Shown: positions 24,935 to 38,582, counted from the stretch's first letter. The stretch: DNA of 64,000 nucleotides from Epiperipatus broadwayi (GCA_028023455.1 JAQFVV010013080.1:62001-126000), one strand, 5' to 3'. The notes: generated by a model from the sequence alone, not told the origin. A program made the numbers and translations.

Positions 24935-26205
24935 ACTCAGGAAAATACATTAAATATTTTTTCAAAAGTTTAGATTTTATTAGATTATAAAATATCCATA
25001 AACAAATTACCATTAAAATTTAATATAGTGATATAATATCAGTATAATTAATTTCTAATCCAAACAATCCATATATTTCAATTATTTAACTATACAATAC
25101 ACTTGCATATTAATTATTACATTTTAAACTATCAACTATAATATTTAAAATCAAATCTATGGTATGAAAAGTATATATATGAATAACTTATGTAAAAATG
25201 TAATATTAAATAAGAAAAATAATTAATAGTTAAAAAGTAGTCATATATAGCTGAAATTTTTTTTTATTTTCGCATTTTTACATATAGCATTTATTGTATG
25301 ATAGAAAGATGTTTTGGAAAATAGAACTATCCAAATACCATTAATATTCATTCATGCATGACATGGGTAATGTTTCACACTAAATTAACACATATAAGTA
25401 TTAATTTTCATTAAGATTATATTTTATTTAGCTGCATAAATATGGAAATAAATAAATCTATAATAATTATTATTTGACAATAAATTATTCCTTGAAGACA
25501 ATTGAGACATTCAAGTTGAAATATTACGTCTCCAGAATTCTGGGATATTAGAGAACAATCAGTCAATTCAAATTGTTTACTTACAGTTTCTTGCTATAGT
25601 CTAAATAAATTTCAATTGTTATAGCAATTATATTATTTATTTAGCAATTATGTATTAATATAACTTATAAAAAGATGGTATAATTTATATTTAAAACACA
25701 GTTTTCAGAGAGCTTTTCAAATTGTTTGAGGTGAAAACATTTTCAGATGGAATATTTTTAATTTTACATTACTATTATTTTAAAACTTATTGACAAAGAG
25801 TTGTTGATAATTTACAATTTTCAGAGGATAAATATCACTTTAAAATAATTATAAGGGCACAAAAACAGCATCTATTTTTTTCCAAATCATATGTATAAAA
25901 TTTTACAATAAAATAGTAGATAAATCAATTTATTTAAAACAAATTCTAATTTTATTGAAATTAGATATTACAGTAAATATGGAGTTACATAATATTTTTT
26001 GTATATTATATAGTTTATAAAATTCAATCTAAAGATTGATAAATATAATGTTGATCAAAATTAATCTTTCAGCCTATTTTACTTTTATTTAAGTTCTGGC
26101 ATTATATGATAAAATCATTTTTAAAACTTTGCTTGAAAATATTATCTTTTTTTTTTTTGTAATTATAAATTATCGCAGAGGTTTACAGCTTGTATATATA
26201 TATTT
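24935..26205. other. AT-rich stretch, no gene seen
   Basis: No supported feature. Confidence 0.5.
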
Positions 26206-26206
26206 A

Positions 26207-26920
26207 AGGTACTTTTGTAGACGGAAGTTCGCCAACCGTGTTTGTTTTACGTATCCATTTTCAGGGGCCTCAAGTATTTGTTTATTATGATTTTCTTAAA
26301 AATATTTCACCGAACGTTACTTAATTAAAATTAAACAATATTAAGAAAATGAATTATAAGTTATTTACTTTTGAAAAAATATTAATAAATAGTTTATAAA
26401 TTCCATTTCACGATCTGCTATTCGACGGCAAAATGCAGTAATCCTTTTCCAATTGGGAAAGGGGGGGGGGAGATATTTGCGATGACAGAATGCCACATTA
26501 AAAATTCACCATACCTATTTTTATTTAGGATCGTAATGTGTCTTTTATTTTTGTGTATGGATTTATACTTTGCTAATTATGATATCAAATAAAAATAGGT
26601 AGTTCTGAGTTTTTAATACAGCATTCTGCCGTCGCTTCCCTCCATTGGAGAAAGGTACGGCATTCTGCCTTCGCACAACAGGTCTTATACACAACTACCT
26701 CTTTTTCATTTGTTATTTACATTATATTTCCTTTTATCACCATCATTTGTAGTTTTGTGTATTTTCTTTTTTAGAATCATATAAAAAAATAATATTAAAT
26801 ACAATAGCTTGTAATTAGCTATATTGTTTGCAAGAATTTTTTGATACTTCTGTAAATGGATAATTAAACAAACACGGCAGGCAAACTTCTATTGTATAGC
26901 TTGTACAAAAGTACCCTTTT
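26207..26920. mobile_element. Fold-back/MITE-like element with a nested inner palindrome
   Basis: Left and right ends are imperfect inverted repeats: GGTACTTTTGTA, GAAGTT, and CCGTGTTTGTTT on the left recur as complements on the right (26870-26920). An inner inverted repeat lies between about 26412 and 26683: CCTATTTTTATTT faces AAATAAAAATAGG, and the GGCA(G/A)AATGC motif occurs in both arms. The inner one looks like a second fold-back inserted into the first. No transposase. A run of ten G at 26461-26470 lies in the left inner arm. Confidence 0.7.
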
Positions 26921-26924
26921 TATT

Positions 26925-27914
26925 TATTAGACTTAATATATATATTATTGAGGCATAATATAATGATTTTAAATGTCAAACAGCCTTATTTTTGATACTG
27001 TTAGAATATAAATGCTATAACCACAATGACCAATTTCTATTTTATTGATTATTTATGTAAACCATGTGAATATGATCTTTTGAATTTTAAGAATAATTGA
27101 AGACTATACCAATAAAACCTAAGAAACTGATGGATAGTAAATGGCAGTTTTAATTTTCCAGCTAGTTTTTAGTAAAATATTAATCATAACATTCTTTCTA
27201 GTAGGCAGCAATTCTTTATTTTCTGACCATTTCTTTATTTTGTTTGAATCACATATTTTTATTTATAGCCACATAAATTTAAACATTACTTATATTATTT
27301 TCCTGAAGTTTTGTAAATATTTGATTATCTGTATGGCATTTTACTTCTTTATATATATTTTAAACTTAATGATGATTTAATTATATATACCAATCAAATT
27401 TGTTTTCTAATTACTGTGTTTTATATCACTGATATGTAATGAAATAATTTTATAGTATATTTATCTTTTTAATATATTCAAATATAATGGAAATTGCTAT
27501 TATATAATTTTATTTGATCTTGTGTGTTTTATGAAATATGTGAGTGCTTGAGAATTGATTATTGGACCATTCCCCTCCACATAAAATACAAAAAATATGT
27601 TAATTAAAGAGTAGAAACTATCAAAAAACTCAAATAATAACAACAGTAACAAGAAATTTTATCCAATGTAGAATGTAAATTTTTTTTATCTTACTAGATA
27701 TTATATGAAAGAAAGCAGTCTATTAGGTAAAGATTTTATAATCTAACAATATTAGAAAGCTAAGTCAAACTGATCAGTATTACATATGATCAGATGAACA
27801 GTATAGATATGATGCATATATGGAAACATGAATCAACTTTGTTTTTAAGAAAAAGTGGAGAAATTAGGAGGAATCTCAGATAAATATATGAAATTTCTCC
27901 TGACTGTTATCTTT
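26925..27914. other. AT-rich stretch, no gene seen
   Basis: The 79-codon frame near 27141 is Phe/Ile-rich and typical of chance frames in A/T sequence. Confidence 0.5.
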
Positions 27915-28190
27915 GGCAGGATAGCTCAGCTGCTTAGAATGTTACCTTGAAATTCAATATTCAAGAATCTTAGGGTCCAGGTTTGATTCTCATCCTAAAA
28001 CTATCACTGGTCAGGCCAGCAATACCTGAAGAAGAGAGTTTAATACCTCTTGAAACATTGTGTATACTAATCTCTGTGCTACTATTAAGAGTTGAGTGTA
28101 CTTTGAAAATTTAAATAAAGTTAAATTTTTCTACAGACATTCAATACCTTATTTTAGATGAGGGAAATAGTTCATTATATAAATACAAAT
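27915..28190 (+). mobile_element. tRNA-derived SINE with body and tail (family S4)
   Basis: It starts with a tRNA-like head: GGATAGCTCAGCTGCTTAGA (A box) and GGTTTGATTCTCATCC (B box). The body follows with CCTGAAGAAGAGAG...CTTGAAACATTG, a motif pattern common near SINE/LINE tails. The tail (about 28060-28185) is related to the inner sequence of the small TIR element at 38361-38582. A short-lived RNA polymerase III transcript moved by a partner LINE is the expected biology, inferred. Confidence 0.65.
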
Positions 28191-31100
28191 GAGATGATAA
28201 ATGTTCAAAATAAGGGAACTTGCTTAAAAGACAATATAATAGTCATATGAAGGAGTTTATTGAATAATCAAATCACCTGCTTTAGAATCAGACAAAGAAT
28301 AAATGTGTCTGATGTTATAACTCTTAATTGTAGGAAGATCTGTTCACAATTAAAGGGATTTTTTTTTTTTTGCAGACATTATATCATTGCAAGGTATTAT
28401 CATTATAAAAGTATTTTTTTAAATAAATTTTCTAATAGAGTTAATTAAATTTTGATATAATTGTAATTAACATTCTTCTTTTTTTTAAAAAAATATTTAA
28501 AATATTAATCACATTCTTTAGCATCTTTTTGAGTTGCTAGGAGTTGTTCATTGAAAGCTTTAATTAATGATTGATATGATTGTATTTATATTAGTAAGTG
28601 AATTCTGATTGAATCATGTAATGATTCAATTCATTTTCATATTTCTTTTTAAATCAAAGAGTGAATTCAGTCTTACTACAAATCCATTAAAAAAATTAAT
28701 TTTATTTTTATGGCTGAATCTTTTGCCTAAATTTTGCAACTTTTTTAAAAATTGATGAAAGTGATTAATTATTCTCTTTTTTATGAGGCTTATTTAAATA
28801 TAACTGATAAAGACAGGTTATTTACTTTAATATTATTTAAAACATTTTTAAAAAAAATTAAATCAAAATATCTCTTTTAAACAACAATGTTTTCAAGGCA
28901 ATTTTTTTTTTTGACATAAATATTTAATCTAATTTTTTTTCTTTTGACAGCCTTGATAAAATACAATTATAACTGAGATAGTAAAGGGGAAAAAAAATAT
29001 TATATTATTTTTTTTATATATGTACTTAACAACTTCCACTCTACTATATTATTATTTACATTTTTTTTTTAAATTAAAAAATTGTCCTTGTTTCATGACT
29101 TAAATTTTCTGTTTTTCTTTTAAAAATTGTTGATTGGATTTATTTTAAATATAGTAGAGCAATAGATTTATTTATTTTTTTATTGTATATTCTTAAGGAT
29201 TTTTTTTTCTGTAAAATTTCCTCCAACAATCTATTCTTGTTGTCTATTATTTATAATCTTTTTGTATTTTTCTTTTATTCATTATTTATCACTTTTAAAT
29301 TAACATTTCCCATTACATTCCTTATAATTAAAAAAAAAAAAAGTAATCTGACAAGCAATTAAAAAAAATTAGATAGGTTTTATTGTTTCATCCAGAAAAG
29401 ATGAGAAGAAATGCAGTTATTTTCAAATGAAGGATTTCATGTGATAATGATTAATATTTTTGTCATTCATGTCCATGACCTAAGATTTGATTCCATTTGA
29501 AACATTGACATTGTTTAAATTCCAAAAAAAATATTTAAAATTTCTTTTTTTCAGGTAAGTAAGCATTTATAAAATATCTGGCCATTATGAGATAAATTTT
29601 AAGGAGTGTAGCTGTTATGACTGTAAAACAAAAATACAAATGTAATATTGTGCAGACTTTACCATGGATGAGATAGATATCATAACTTCCATAATTTATA
29701 TTAATTAATATAAAGGATAAGATTGGATGAACATTAGAAAAAGTCATTGTTGTGTTTTTATAAAATAAAATAAAAAAATAAAGATTTTTTTTAAAAAAAA
29801 TATTTGTTCATAAGATAAAGATAAATAAATATTTGTTATTTTCTATAATGTTGAGAAAGAAATTAAATTCAAGTTTTTACAAAAAAAAACAAAACAAACA
29901 GCAATAGTTATTAGATGTAAGTCAGGTATATCAAAGTCATAGAGGCAGGTGAGCCACTTTTATTATTAAATTCTATTGGCTGGGCCACATTTATACAAGA
30001 CATTTCTAAGTTATAACTTCAGAGATTTTTATCTTTACAATGATTATATATGGAATATTTAAAATAATTCAATTATATTTACTTAAAGCAAGAACAACAA
30101 ACAAAAAATGTCAAAGTTTAAAGTCTGTCTAAAATTTCAGTCTTTATTTGTTACTAGACAATTTATTTAAATTAGGATGTAAATCTTAACTTGATGTTAC
30201 CATAAGTCTTATGCTTTCTGGTGTTTTATATATTTATTTTACATACAAAATTAATTGTTTTAGGGAAGCATTCTGATGATAGGAGTAAAATGTTGGTATT
30301 CTAAAATTCTTATACTTTTTTAAAGCAAAATCACATTGTAATTTGATTGAATTATATTTGTAGAATTTCATTAACTTTTTGACATCAAAATTAAATGTAG
30401 AAACTCAATTTTTGGAACTGGAGATTATTTTAATTTTTAAATAATAAAACACTGTTCGAGATGAATTAAAATCTAAATATAGTTCATGCAAACATAATAA
30501 TTTGCGTGTTTCGCAATTGACTAAATTATTATTTTTTAGCCGATTTTCACAAAAATGAAATATTGGTAATAATTATAAATCAATGTATTATACATCTGAC
30601 TTCTTAAATCAAAAGTAATATTAAATTTCAGAACTTCACACAAAAAAAAAAAACCATTCAGTATTATGTAATTAATTACAAGTAAAAGAAACCAAGAGAC
30701 ATTGAAAGTATTTCCAATAGTAAATTGTTATTTTGATTAAAAAAATAGTGGTTATAACCAGAATTAATCAATGCAAGAGATATATTTAATCAATCAGTTT
30801 ACTTAAAGATTTTGGCAATAAATACTTACATTCATATGATATAAAGGCTTTGGAAATAAATACTTACATTCATATGAGATAATTGTAAAACTATGATGTA
30901 ATATTGTATAATACAGAAGACAAAAGAAAAAAATTTAAATAAAAAATTTTGTTTGAATTTTTAAAAAAAAATCATTATAAAAGATCCAACATGTATTTTT
31001 AATAATTGTTTACATAATGCAGGTGCAATTTAGAAAATTATAATGCAAATATAATTTTTAAAGAATATCAGTACTTTCCTTTCACTTTAAAAATAGTAAT

Positions 31101-33770
31101 AAGTAAAATTTTATTGAATGGGAGCAATTACTTTTATAAAGTCAGACCTAATAATTTAAATTATTTGTTGGCATTAATCTTCAAAAATATTTACCCCCCC
31201 CCCCAAACCAAAAATAACCATAATTAATTTGAAAATTTTAAATATGAATTTAGTAATATTTATTTACATTAGATACTTTCCTAATGAGTGTTTTTCACCT
31301 TGATGAAAGTGAAAGACAAAATAATTTACTTGTGCAAATTTTTGAAAACTTGGATTAAATTAAAACCATTCTGTATGAATGAACAAATTATAACTTAATG
31401 TTATTTAAAACAGAAGAATCATTTGAAGAAAAATTACAATTAAAGATTTATTCAATAAATATTTACACAGAATTTTTATGCAAATGAATAATTGAGAAAG
31501 ATTTTTCATGTTTTACTTTGATGAATCCTACTGAAGTACAGAGCGGAAACTTTTCTGAATCTTTAGGGTAATTTTATAATTGTTTTTGATGAGCATAATT
31601 ACCATAAATTCATAGAAAATCATATCAAAAGAAAAGAATTTAGTGATTTAACTATAGATAAGAAATAAAAGATATACTTGGAAAAGTCTAAAAACCAATT
31701 GTTATTCATAATTATTGAAAATTATAGATTTTTTTTTTTGTGATAACATCATACTAATATAGAAAGATTTTTTATTATGTAGGTTCAATTTAACACAGAA
31801 AGAAATAAACTGTTTTTTGCATCCATGGAAGAGATTTTATTTTGTTCAATGCAATTATAATGATTTATTCATAATTTTTAGACTTATTCAAAACATATTG
31901 TTTTTTTTTGTAGTTCATGCGGTGCTTATGTTTGTGTTTGTTTATAGCTACTAATTATAAAGTTTGAATATTTGTATTATTTTAATTTCCTGATTTTTTT
32001 TCTTCCCTTTTTTACATTTTGGATATGGTTTACTTAAAGAAATTTCTTATTAAAAGTGTTGCACTCATATATGTGTACATAATATTAAGTTCTTTAATGG
32101 CAAGCAGAGCAACTAGACAATAGAGTATTATGATCAAGCAATAATATTTGACACCCGTTGCTTGCTATCCTCTTAACATTTTAGTACTTCACTTTTAGAA
32201 TTATACCATAGTGATCAAGAAAAATATTTATTTTGATTTACATATATTTTTATTCATTTATTAGTTTTGATACATTAAAACAAATATTTTATAATTCCAT
32301 AGAATTATGTTTTTAAGATTCTTGTTTGAAATGAAAATATTTTGGATTTAATGTAATATATCTTATTTCATTCTATTAAATTAATTAGAAGTTCATTTAG
32401 AAAATTTATATTATTTGCTTAAGGGTATTTGCTATTAAAAACTTCTTTTTTTAATTTAATTTTATTATATAAAAATATTCCTTTTGATATAAAAACTTGG
32501 ATTTTTTTTTTACTTTATTTAATAGGCAATTATAATTCAGAAAGTCATTTCATATTTTATAGAGTATTTGAACTAATATTTTGCAAATATTATTATTATG
32601 AAGTGTCATTTCCACGTTTTGATACAGCATTGATCAAAGTAGCCATTCAGGACTTTTTTTTATAGCATTTGTTAAAATCTATATTGCTTGTATTTGAGAT
32701 GTCCAGTAGTGATAGGCAGATTAGATTTCCCAGTCATTGATATTTTGTCTAGAACTTGGGATTCTACTTTGGAAGTGCTTAATGAAGAGATATCAGTTCA
32801 GGCAGCACATTTATTGCAGGGTTTGATTTATTAGTATGAATTTTATATATTAAGAGAGATCATATTGCCATCTGATAATGATATGATTATCTTATTATTT
32901 AGTTTTCAAACATATGAATAGCAAGTAATTTGCTGTAATAGAAATATATTATAATAGTAAAAATGAAAGTAATACTTATATTAAGATGAAGTCTGTTTGA
33001 TTAATAAATTGATACCAGTAAACTTTAATTGATAATATTGAATCTGTATAAATTTTGATAGTACCAACCTATTGTTAAGTGAATCAATAAAGTTTACTAT
33101 TTACTGAAAATAATTAGATTTTTCTGAAAATGATTTGGCCATAATGAATGTGTTTGTTTATTATATTTATTGTGTAATTATATATAATTTTTTTTTAGAT
33201 ATTTAATTTGTATGCCTAGTGTTGGTTGTTTTCATCTATGTATTAGTTATTCAATAATAATGACAATAAATTAAAAGTAACTATAATACTATTTTATACA
33301 TGGGGAAAGCATTGAAACATTAAATACAATATCACTGCATTTTTGATAAGAATAGTTATATTATTAATCATTTTAAAATAATAAAAAAAATTAAAACTCT
33401 GGGCAAAAGAAAAATGCACTTATTTAATACATTATGTGAATAAGCCCAACAAATTTAAAATAGTAGGACAAGACTTATTTAGAGTTAATTAAAGTATATA
33501 AAGTAATGTTTTTTCAATACTTTAGATTTATATTACATTTCAGTTAAAATCAGTATGTAATATTTAGACCTTATATATAGATTTTTATAAATATACAAGC
33601 TGAAAATTCTCAAAGCTGACTGGTTAAATATATAATTAAAATACATCACAGTCATCCATGTTTATAGATTCTTGATAAATATTTTATTAAGCACAAAAAT
33701 AGCTTCAATATAATGAAATAAAAAGGTGATTATCCAACTTTCTATCACTGCCTAGTTCTGATAAAGGTCA
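28191..33770. other. Long AT-rich stretch, no gene seen
   Basis: 5.5 kb of A/T-dominated sequence with many homopolymers and no supported gene. A run of eleven C lies at 31194-31204. The only internal structure noted is the duplication near 30804. Confidence 0.5.
30804..30880. repeat. ~39-bp tandem duplication
   Basis: Two adjacent copies share AATAAATACTTACATTCATA and differ at a few positions. Confidence 0.85.
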
Positions 33771-33814
33771 ATATTGCTAGTTATAACAAAGTACAAAATG
33801 AAATATATAAACTG

Positions 33815-35480
33815 CTGAGAAGCTATGACTGCATTTAATGAAATATTTATTGGTGACTTAGAGGCATGCATGAGTACATTTTAATCATATATTTAACTAG
33901 AGTAATCATTTAATAGGCATTCTGGGGTATTTTTTAGGTACTTAGGAGAGTCATAGAACAGTCCCTGAACATTACTAAAGATACTAGCTGATAAATTTGA
34001 TACCTACTTTTAAAAGATTTTGTTTTGCAGTTTTAGTTAAACAACAATCAGAAATAAATAAATTATTTCTTTTCAATACATTTGATGTGTAGTTTTGCAT
34101 ATTTTGTCAAAAAGAAATAGTGATTATTTTCCCCTGCTAACATTTTAAAAACTAGTTGCTATTATTTGTTCTTTATTAAAATTGTCAGTTTTTTTAAAAT
34201 CATCTGTGTGATTCTTTTGATTTCATTTCTTTGCAAAAAACTACACCTAATTACTATTATTTATTTTTAGGCAACATCTTTGATGTAGTATTATTTCTAT
34301 TGAAGCACACACATAAAATTATTATTTGCACTTGATTTTGGTTCAAGAAAGAAATTGATCATTTCCTTTGGTTTTATTTTACCCCCTCCTCCCACTATTA
34401 TTATTTCACAAAAAAATCTTCATATATCAGTTTTGATATTTGTCATCTGTATAAGCATGCAAAAAACTAGCAGTCTCTTGACTTGAAAGCTGTGGTAAAT
34501 CTTCAAAAAGAAAACTTGTATGAACTAACAAAATCTAGCAGATATTTTCTTTACCAAAATGAAGTGAAAGTAATAATTTTCTGTATGTGCTTCAATTGAA
34601 ACTGCTACATTGGAGAGGTTGCAAAAAATTATGACAAATAAACAGGTTTAGGTAATGAGATTAAGGTGTAATTTTTTTTTTTTTACAAACAAATAGTTGA
34701 AATAATCTCTTTGTGTATATTATGAAAATATTACTATAAATTGGTTTAAATTTTTTTTAGATAATTTTGAAGAAATAAAATAAATGACTACTTTTTAACA
34801 TATTAGGGGTAGGGGGCGATCACTATTTATTTTTGGTTATTGCTTCATCAAAATCTTCACAACAACATTTTAACTCAAATCTATTCATCAAATTTATTGA
34901 AAAGCAATGTATAGATTTCTTTGACTGTTGTTTAATCAAAATCTGCAAAATAATGTCTTATTTCAAAAGTAGGTATCAAATTTATCAGTATTTTGATTAG
35001 TGATTGGAAATTATTTGATGGCTTCCCTAAATATATAAAAGCATCCTAGAGTGCCTATAAAGTATTTATGTATGATTATTTTTCTTTGTGCATCTTTGGC
35101 TTTTGTATATGTATATTAATATACTTATACATGGGTCTCTCCTAAGTATATAAAAACATCCTAAAGTGCCTAGAAAGGATTATCTAGGGTTACCTAGCTT
35201 TGTGTACCCTTGGTTTTTATGTATATATTAATTTACTTATAGGGTGGTTTATTTCATTGGTGTTTTAAAATGATTATTTATTAATATTACTTAGATATAA
35301 ATCTTATCTGATTAATAATAAATTTTAAATCTTTTCAACAGTTTATATATTTTATTCTATTATTTGCTATAGCTTCCAATGTCAGCCATTAAAAGACTTA
35401 CTATGTCTACTGTTAATGAAACATTTATTAGTGATCTGTAGATATCTCTGGTTGTGGTGCATTTTAATTACATATTTTGA
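33815..35480. repeat. Large inverted and direct repeat cluster
   Basis: 33895-34095 is the reverse complement of about 34865-35075 (imperfect, sharing GATAAATTTGATACCTACTT and ATTTTGNTTNTGCAG-type blocks). 33820-33900 also recurs in direct orientation at 35395-35480. The right arm itself contains a ~110-bp tandem duplication (35022-35136, 35137-35243). Together this is a ~1.7-kb fold-back composite around a ~770-bp centre without coding content. Age: diverged but readable. Confidence 0.65.
35022..35243. repeat. ~110-bp tandem duplication
   Basis: Two adjacent units share TCCTAANTATATAAAANCATCCTA, AGTGCCTA, and CTTTGTG...CTTGGTTTT... in the same order. It lies inside the larger inverted repeat. 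Confidence 0.75.
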
Positions 35481-36109
35481 GGTATATATACATATTTTGT
35501 GTGTAGTTTTTTTTATTACTATGTGAATTAAAAAAAAAGTGGAGAAATATATATATATATTGTAACAGATTGAAATGCAGTCAATATATAAATAATTAGA
35601 AATAGTTAATTGAAATAATTCATATATATTTAATATAACCACTATTATTATTATGGTGATGATCAAATAATCTTATAACCTAGTACCTAAATTTAAATTA
35701 AGAATAATTATTCCAAAAGTGTTTTTAATTTTAATTTTAAATTAATCTTAAGGTGCCAAACTTGCTTATTGAAATTTTAATACCACTGATTATCATTGAT
35801 TTAAATTACTATTGTTTCTCTGCATGTCTCTAGTGTATTGTATGATTTCTCAGAGTTAGTGGTCTTAATTGTATTGTTAAGAATGAGTTCCAAAATGCAA
35901 AAACAAACTAAATTGGTTAATAAAAAATAAGCTAACAATTTATTTACAATAATTAAATACAATATGAAATCATGGCTAATATTCTTTGCCTTACTATCTG
36001 ATAAATATAATGCAAAATATTGAAAAGATGAACAAAATTATATATGTTAAAATTTAAGGCCTCATGGATAAATATAAAGTTAAAATTTTACCAAATGTCT
36101 TAAATTTTT

Positions 36110-36650
36110 GAACTTTTAAACTATGGTTTTCTACAGATATCATACATTTATTACAGAGCACATCTTTATTGGTAGTCTGTATCATTCCTGTCCTGACTGT
36201 TATTCTCTTAGTGCAATGGTGACTGTAACCACTATATAGGAGTTTCCTCTAGAAATATATGATGTCTTACAGGGGACTCCATTTTCTTCATTATAGCATG
36301 ATTTTCCTTTTTTTTTCATGTGTCAAAGCATCGGCTGGGAAGCAAACCCACAAACCCATGACAACTGCTTATAAGGCAGATGTGCTGACCACTCGGCCAC
36401 CAATGCTTGATATGATTTTCCTTTTTAAAATAGGAAATGTGATTTTTAGCAAATTTTAGCATTTGTCTGGATCTGATTGCATAGTCCTGGGTCTTTTGAC
36501 TGGTGTTTTGTAGCCACTCATGATAAATAATGCTTTTCTAGCTATTGTTGTCATAATTCCTGAGGTGGATAGTTATAACAATTTGAACTATTTTGAGGGA
36601 GTCTATTTTTAGCCAGAAGTTTATCCTATCTTCACAGAATCAGTCTGCAC
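36110..36650 (-). pseudogene. Possible LINE 3'-coding remnant hosting a SINE
   Basis: Both sides of the SINE at 36313-36407 have richer composition than the neighbourhood. The minus strand gives broken frames such as ATKHQSKDPGLCNQIQTN and DVLCNKCMISVENHS, reminiscent of the Cys-containing C-terminal region of some LINE proteins. No diagnostic catalytic motif is present, so the assignment is weak. Confidence 0.25.
36298..36425 (-). mobile_element. tRNA-only SINE (family S1) with target-site duplication
   Basis: The S1 tRNA body runs from 36407 to 36327 on the minus strand, followed by the CACATG tail and a poly(A). The insertion is framed by a direct repeat ATGATTTTCCTTTTT (36298-36312 and 36412-36426), a 15-bp target-site duplication typical of LINE-mediated retroposition. 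Total inserted length is only about 100 bp, which fixes the element as tRNA plus tail with no body. Confidence 0.85.
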
Positions 36651-36659
36651 TGTTTTTTT

Positions 36660-37900
36660 TTTTTGAGTCAAGACTTAAACTAGGCCACCATTATCTTTCT
36701 TGTCAAATCTATTTATTTCACACATGTTTTTTTAACACCTATCATGTAATCAAATTCTGAGTATAAGGATGTTTTTTGTTTTTCTCACCACATATTTTTT
36801 GATAAATATTTTTTTTTCATTTTTTAAATTATTTTATAAATGATATAAAAAGGTTTTTTCTTTATTTATAGTAATGATAGGAAGTAAAAAAAAATAATGA
36901 CAGACTTTTGAAAATTGTTTTCTTAATTTTAGTATCTTATAATTTTTCATAATATATGGCTATTCAATTTACTATAAAAATAGACAATATTTAAATCTTC
37001 ATCCAGTAGGCAAATAAGAAAGGGTTACAATATACTACACATTTTCTTAAATTATGCAAATCAAATTCATTTGAGACACACTAAAACTACTTTTTCTGTC
37101 TCCCCTTATGAAACAGGAATTGTCATTTTATGATTACAATTTTGCAAACTACATTTCATTTACAAAACATTTGACTAATTTTCCCATATTAAATATTTAA
37201 TAACACAATTAACTCTATATACCTGTTTTATTTTAATTTTTTAAAATGTTGTAATTTAGTTATGCATACACTTGAAATATGCATGTACAAACACATGTGA
37301 GAATATATAAATTTATTAATCAATCTATATAATAATAATTATTCTTTTTTTTGACCATAAGGTTTTGCAATATACATATTTGTCTCTTTTTATAAAAACC
37401 ATATGAGATATTTTAGTGAAGGCATAAATGATATTAATGATTCAATGATAAATAAAAATAAGGTTTGAAGAAATGATGGAATATGTGTATTTTTTTTTTT
37501 ATATAAAAGAATTGTCTTTGCTGGAATGAATTATTCATCTTGCAAAAATATGATAAACTCTAATAACTTGACCTATATTTTGTACATTGTAAGCTGTAGT
37601 TTTGAAGAACTTAAAGTTAGAAAAATCATCATCAGATGTTTTGTTACATTTTTAGAAGCTACATGCTATTATGCATTAATATTGACTGCTTACATTTATT
37701 ATTTTCACCAAATATGTAAAATTAAGATCTATTACATCAACTGGACAGATTTGTCTATGCTTTGTACAAGATTCAGAATTATTGGAATATAAATGAGAAT
37801 TTACATAAAATAAAATGTATGATTTTGATATAATTGTAAATGATAGAAGTGGAATTGATATTAGTTATAGTTTCAAGATATACAATATTTGTTATGGGAA
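36660..37900. other. AT-rich stretch, no gene seen
   Basis: The 88-codon frame at 37526-37792 has no recognisable domain. Nothing else supported. Confidence 0.45.
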
Positions 37901-38360
37901 AAAATAAAAAATAGTCATATATCACATGACCCCACTTCTTTTTTTAAGCTTGTAAAATATAAACAAAGAGCTTTGCTAATTGCTTAACAAGTTTTGTGAT
38001 AATGCCTAGCAAGAGAAAGGATTTAAAATATCTCTATCAGAAACCACACCCAAACCCCAGACCAATGGTTTTGTGCTTTGGCACTCATCAGAGAAGCGCT
38101 AGGGTGGTTTCAGACACTAGATCTAAAAATACCAGCACAAAGCCAGTATTTATCTAAGAGTTAACCATTGAGTAGAAAATCTGAAATTTTCAGACATTTA
38201 AATGTCTTCAAACCCATATATCTAATTCAAATAGCTATATGGGGCTGAGAATCTTCAGCCAAACCATATATTAGTAGTTTTAGCAATATAACACCACTTA
38301 AGATCATATGATCTCACTTCTTTGTTTAAGCTTTGTAAAATATAAACAAAGAGCTTTGTT

Positions 38361-38582
38361 GTATTTTTATATTGGACTATTTCCATTATCTAATATGTGT
38401 TTGCTGTGATATTACTAACAGTTAGTGCATATACTAACCTGTTTGCTGTGATATTACTAACATTTGTTTGCTGTGATATTACTAACAGTTGATTGCATTT
38501 GGAATATTTAACTAAAATTAAACTTTTCTAAAGACATTCAACACACATATTAGATGATGGAAATAGTCCAATATAGAAATAC
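38361..38582. mobile_element. Small element with 40-bp terminal inverted repeats
   Basis: 38361-38400 and 38543-38582 are near-perfect inverted repeats (two mismatches in 40 bases), beginning GTATTTTTATATTGGAC. The ~140-bp interior carries three copies of a TTGCTGTGATATTACTAACA motif and sequence related to the tail of the S4 SINE at 27915. It interrupts the H2 array, so it inserted after the array formed, or is one of its components. No transposase. Confidence 0.75.
38398..38490. repeat. ~25-bp repeat, three copies
   Basis: TTGCTGTGATATTACTAACA occurs at about 38401, 38443 and 38468. The second and third are almost adjacent. Confidence 0.85.

Noticed and set aside
27141-27380. 79-codon Phe/Ile-rich frame as a small membrane protein
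   Set aside because: Composition is what AT-rich DNA gives by chance; no neighbour, domain or second support.
35382-35666. 94-codon minus-strand frame as a gene
   Set aside because: Ile/Tyr-rich low complexity, overlapping the direct-repeat block of the 33.8-35.5 kb cluster.
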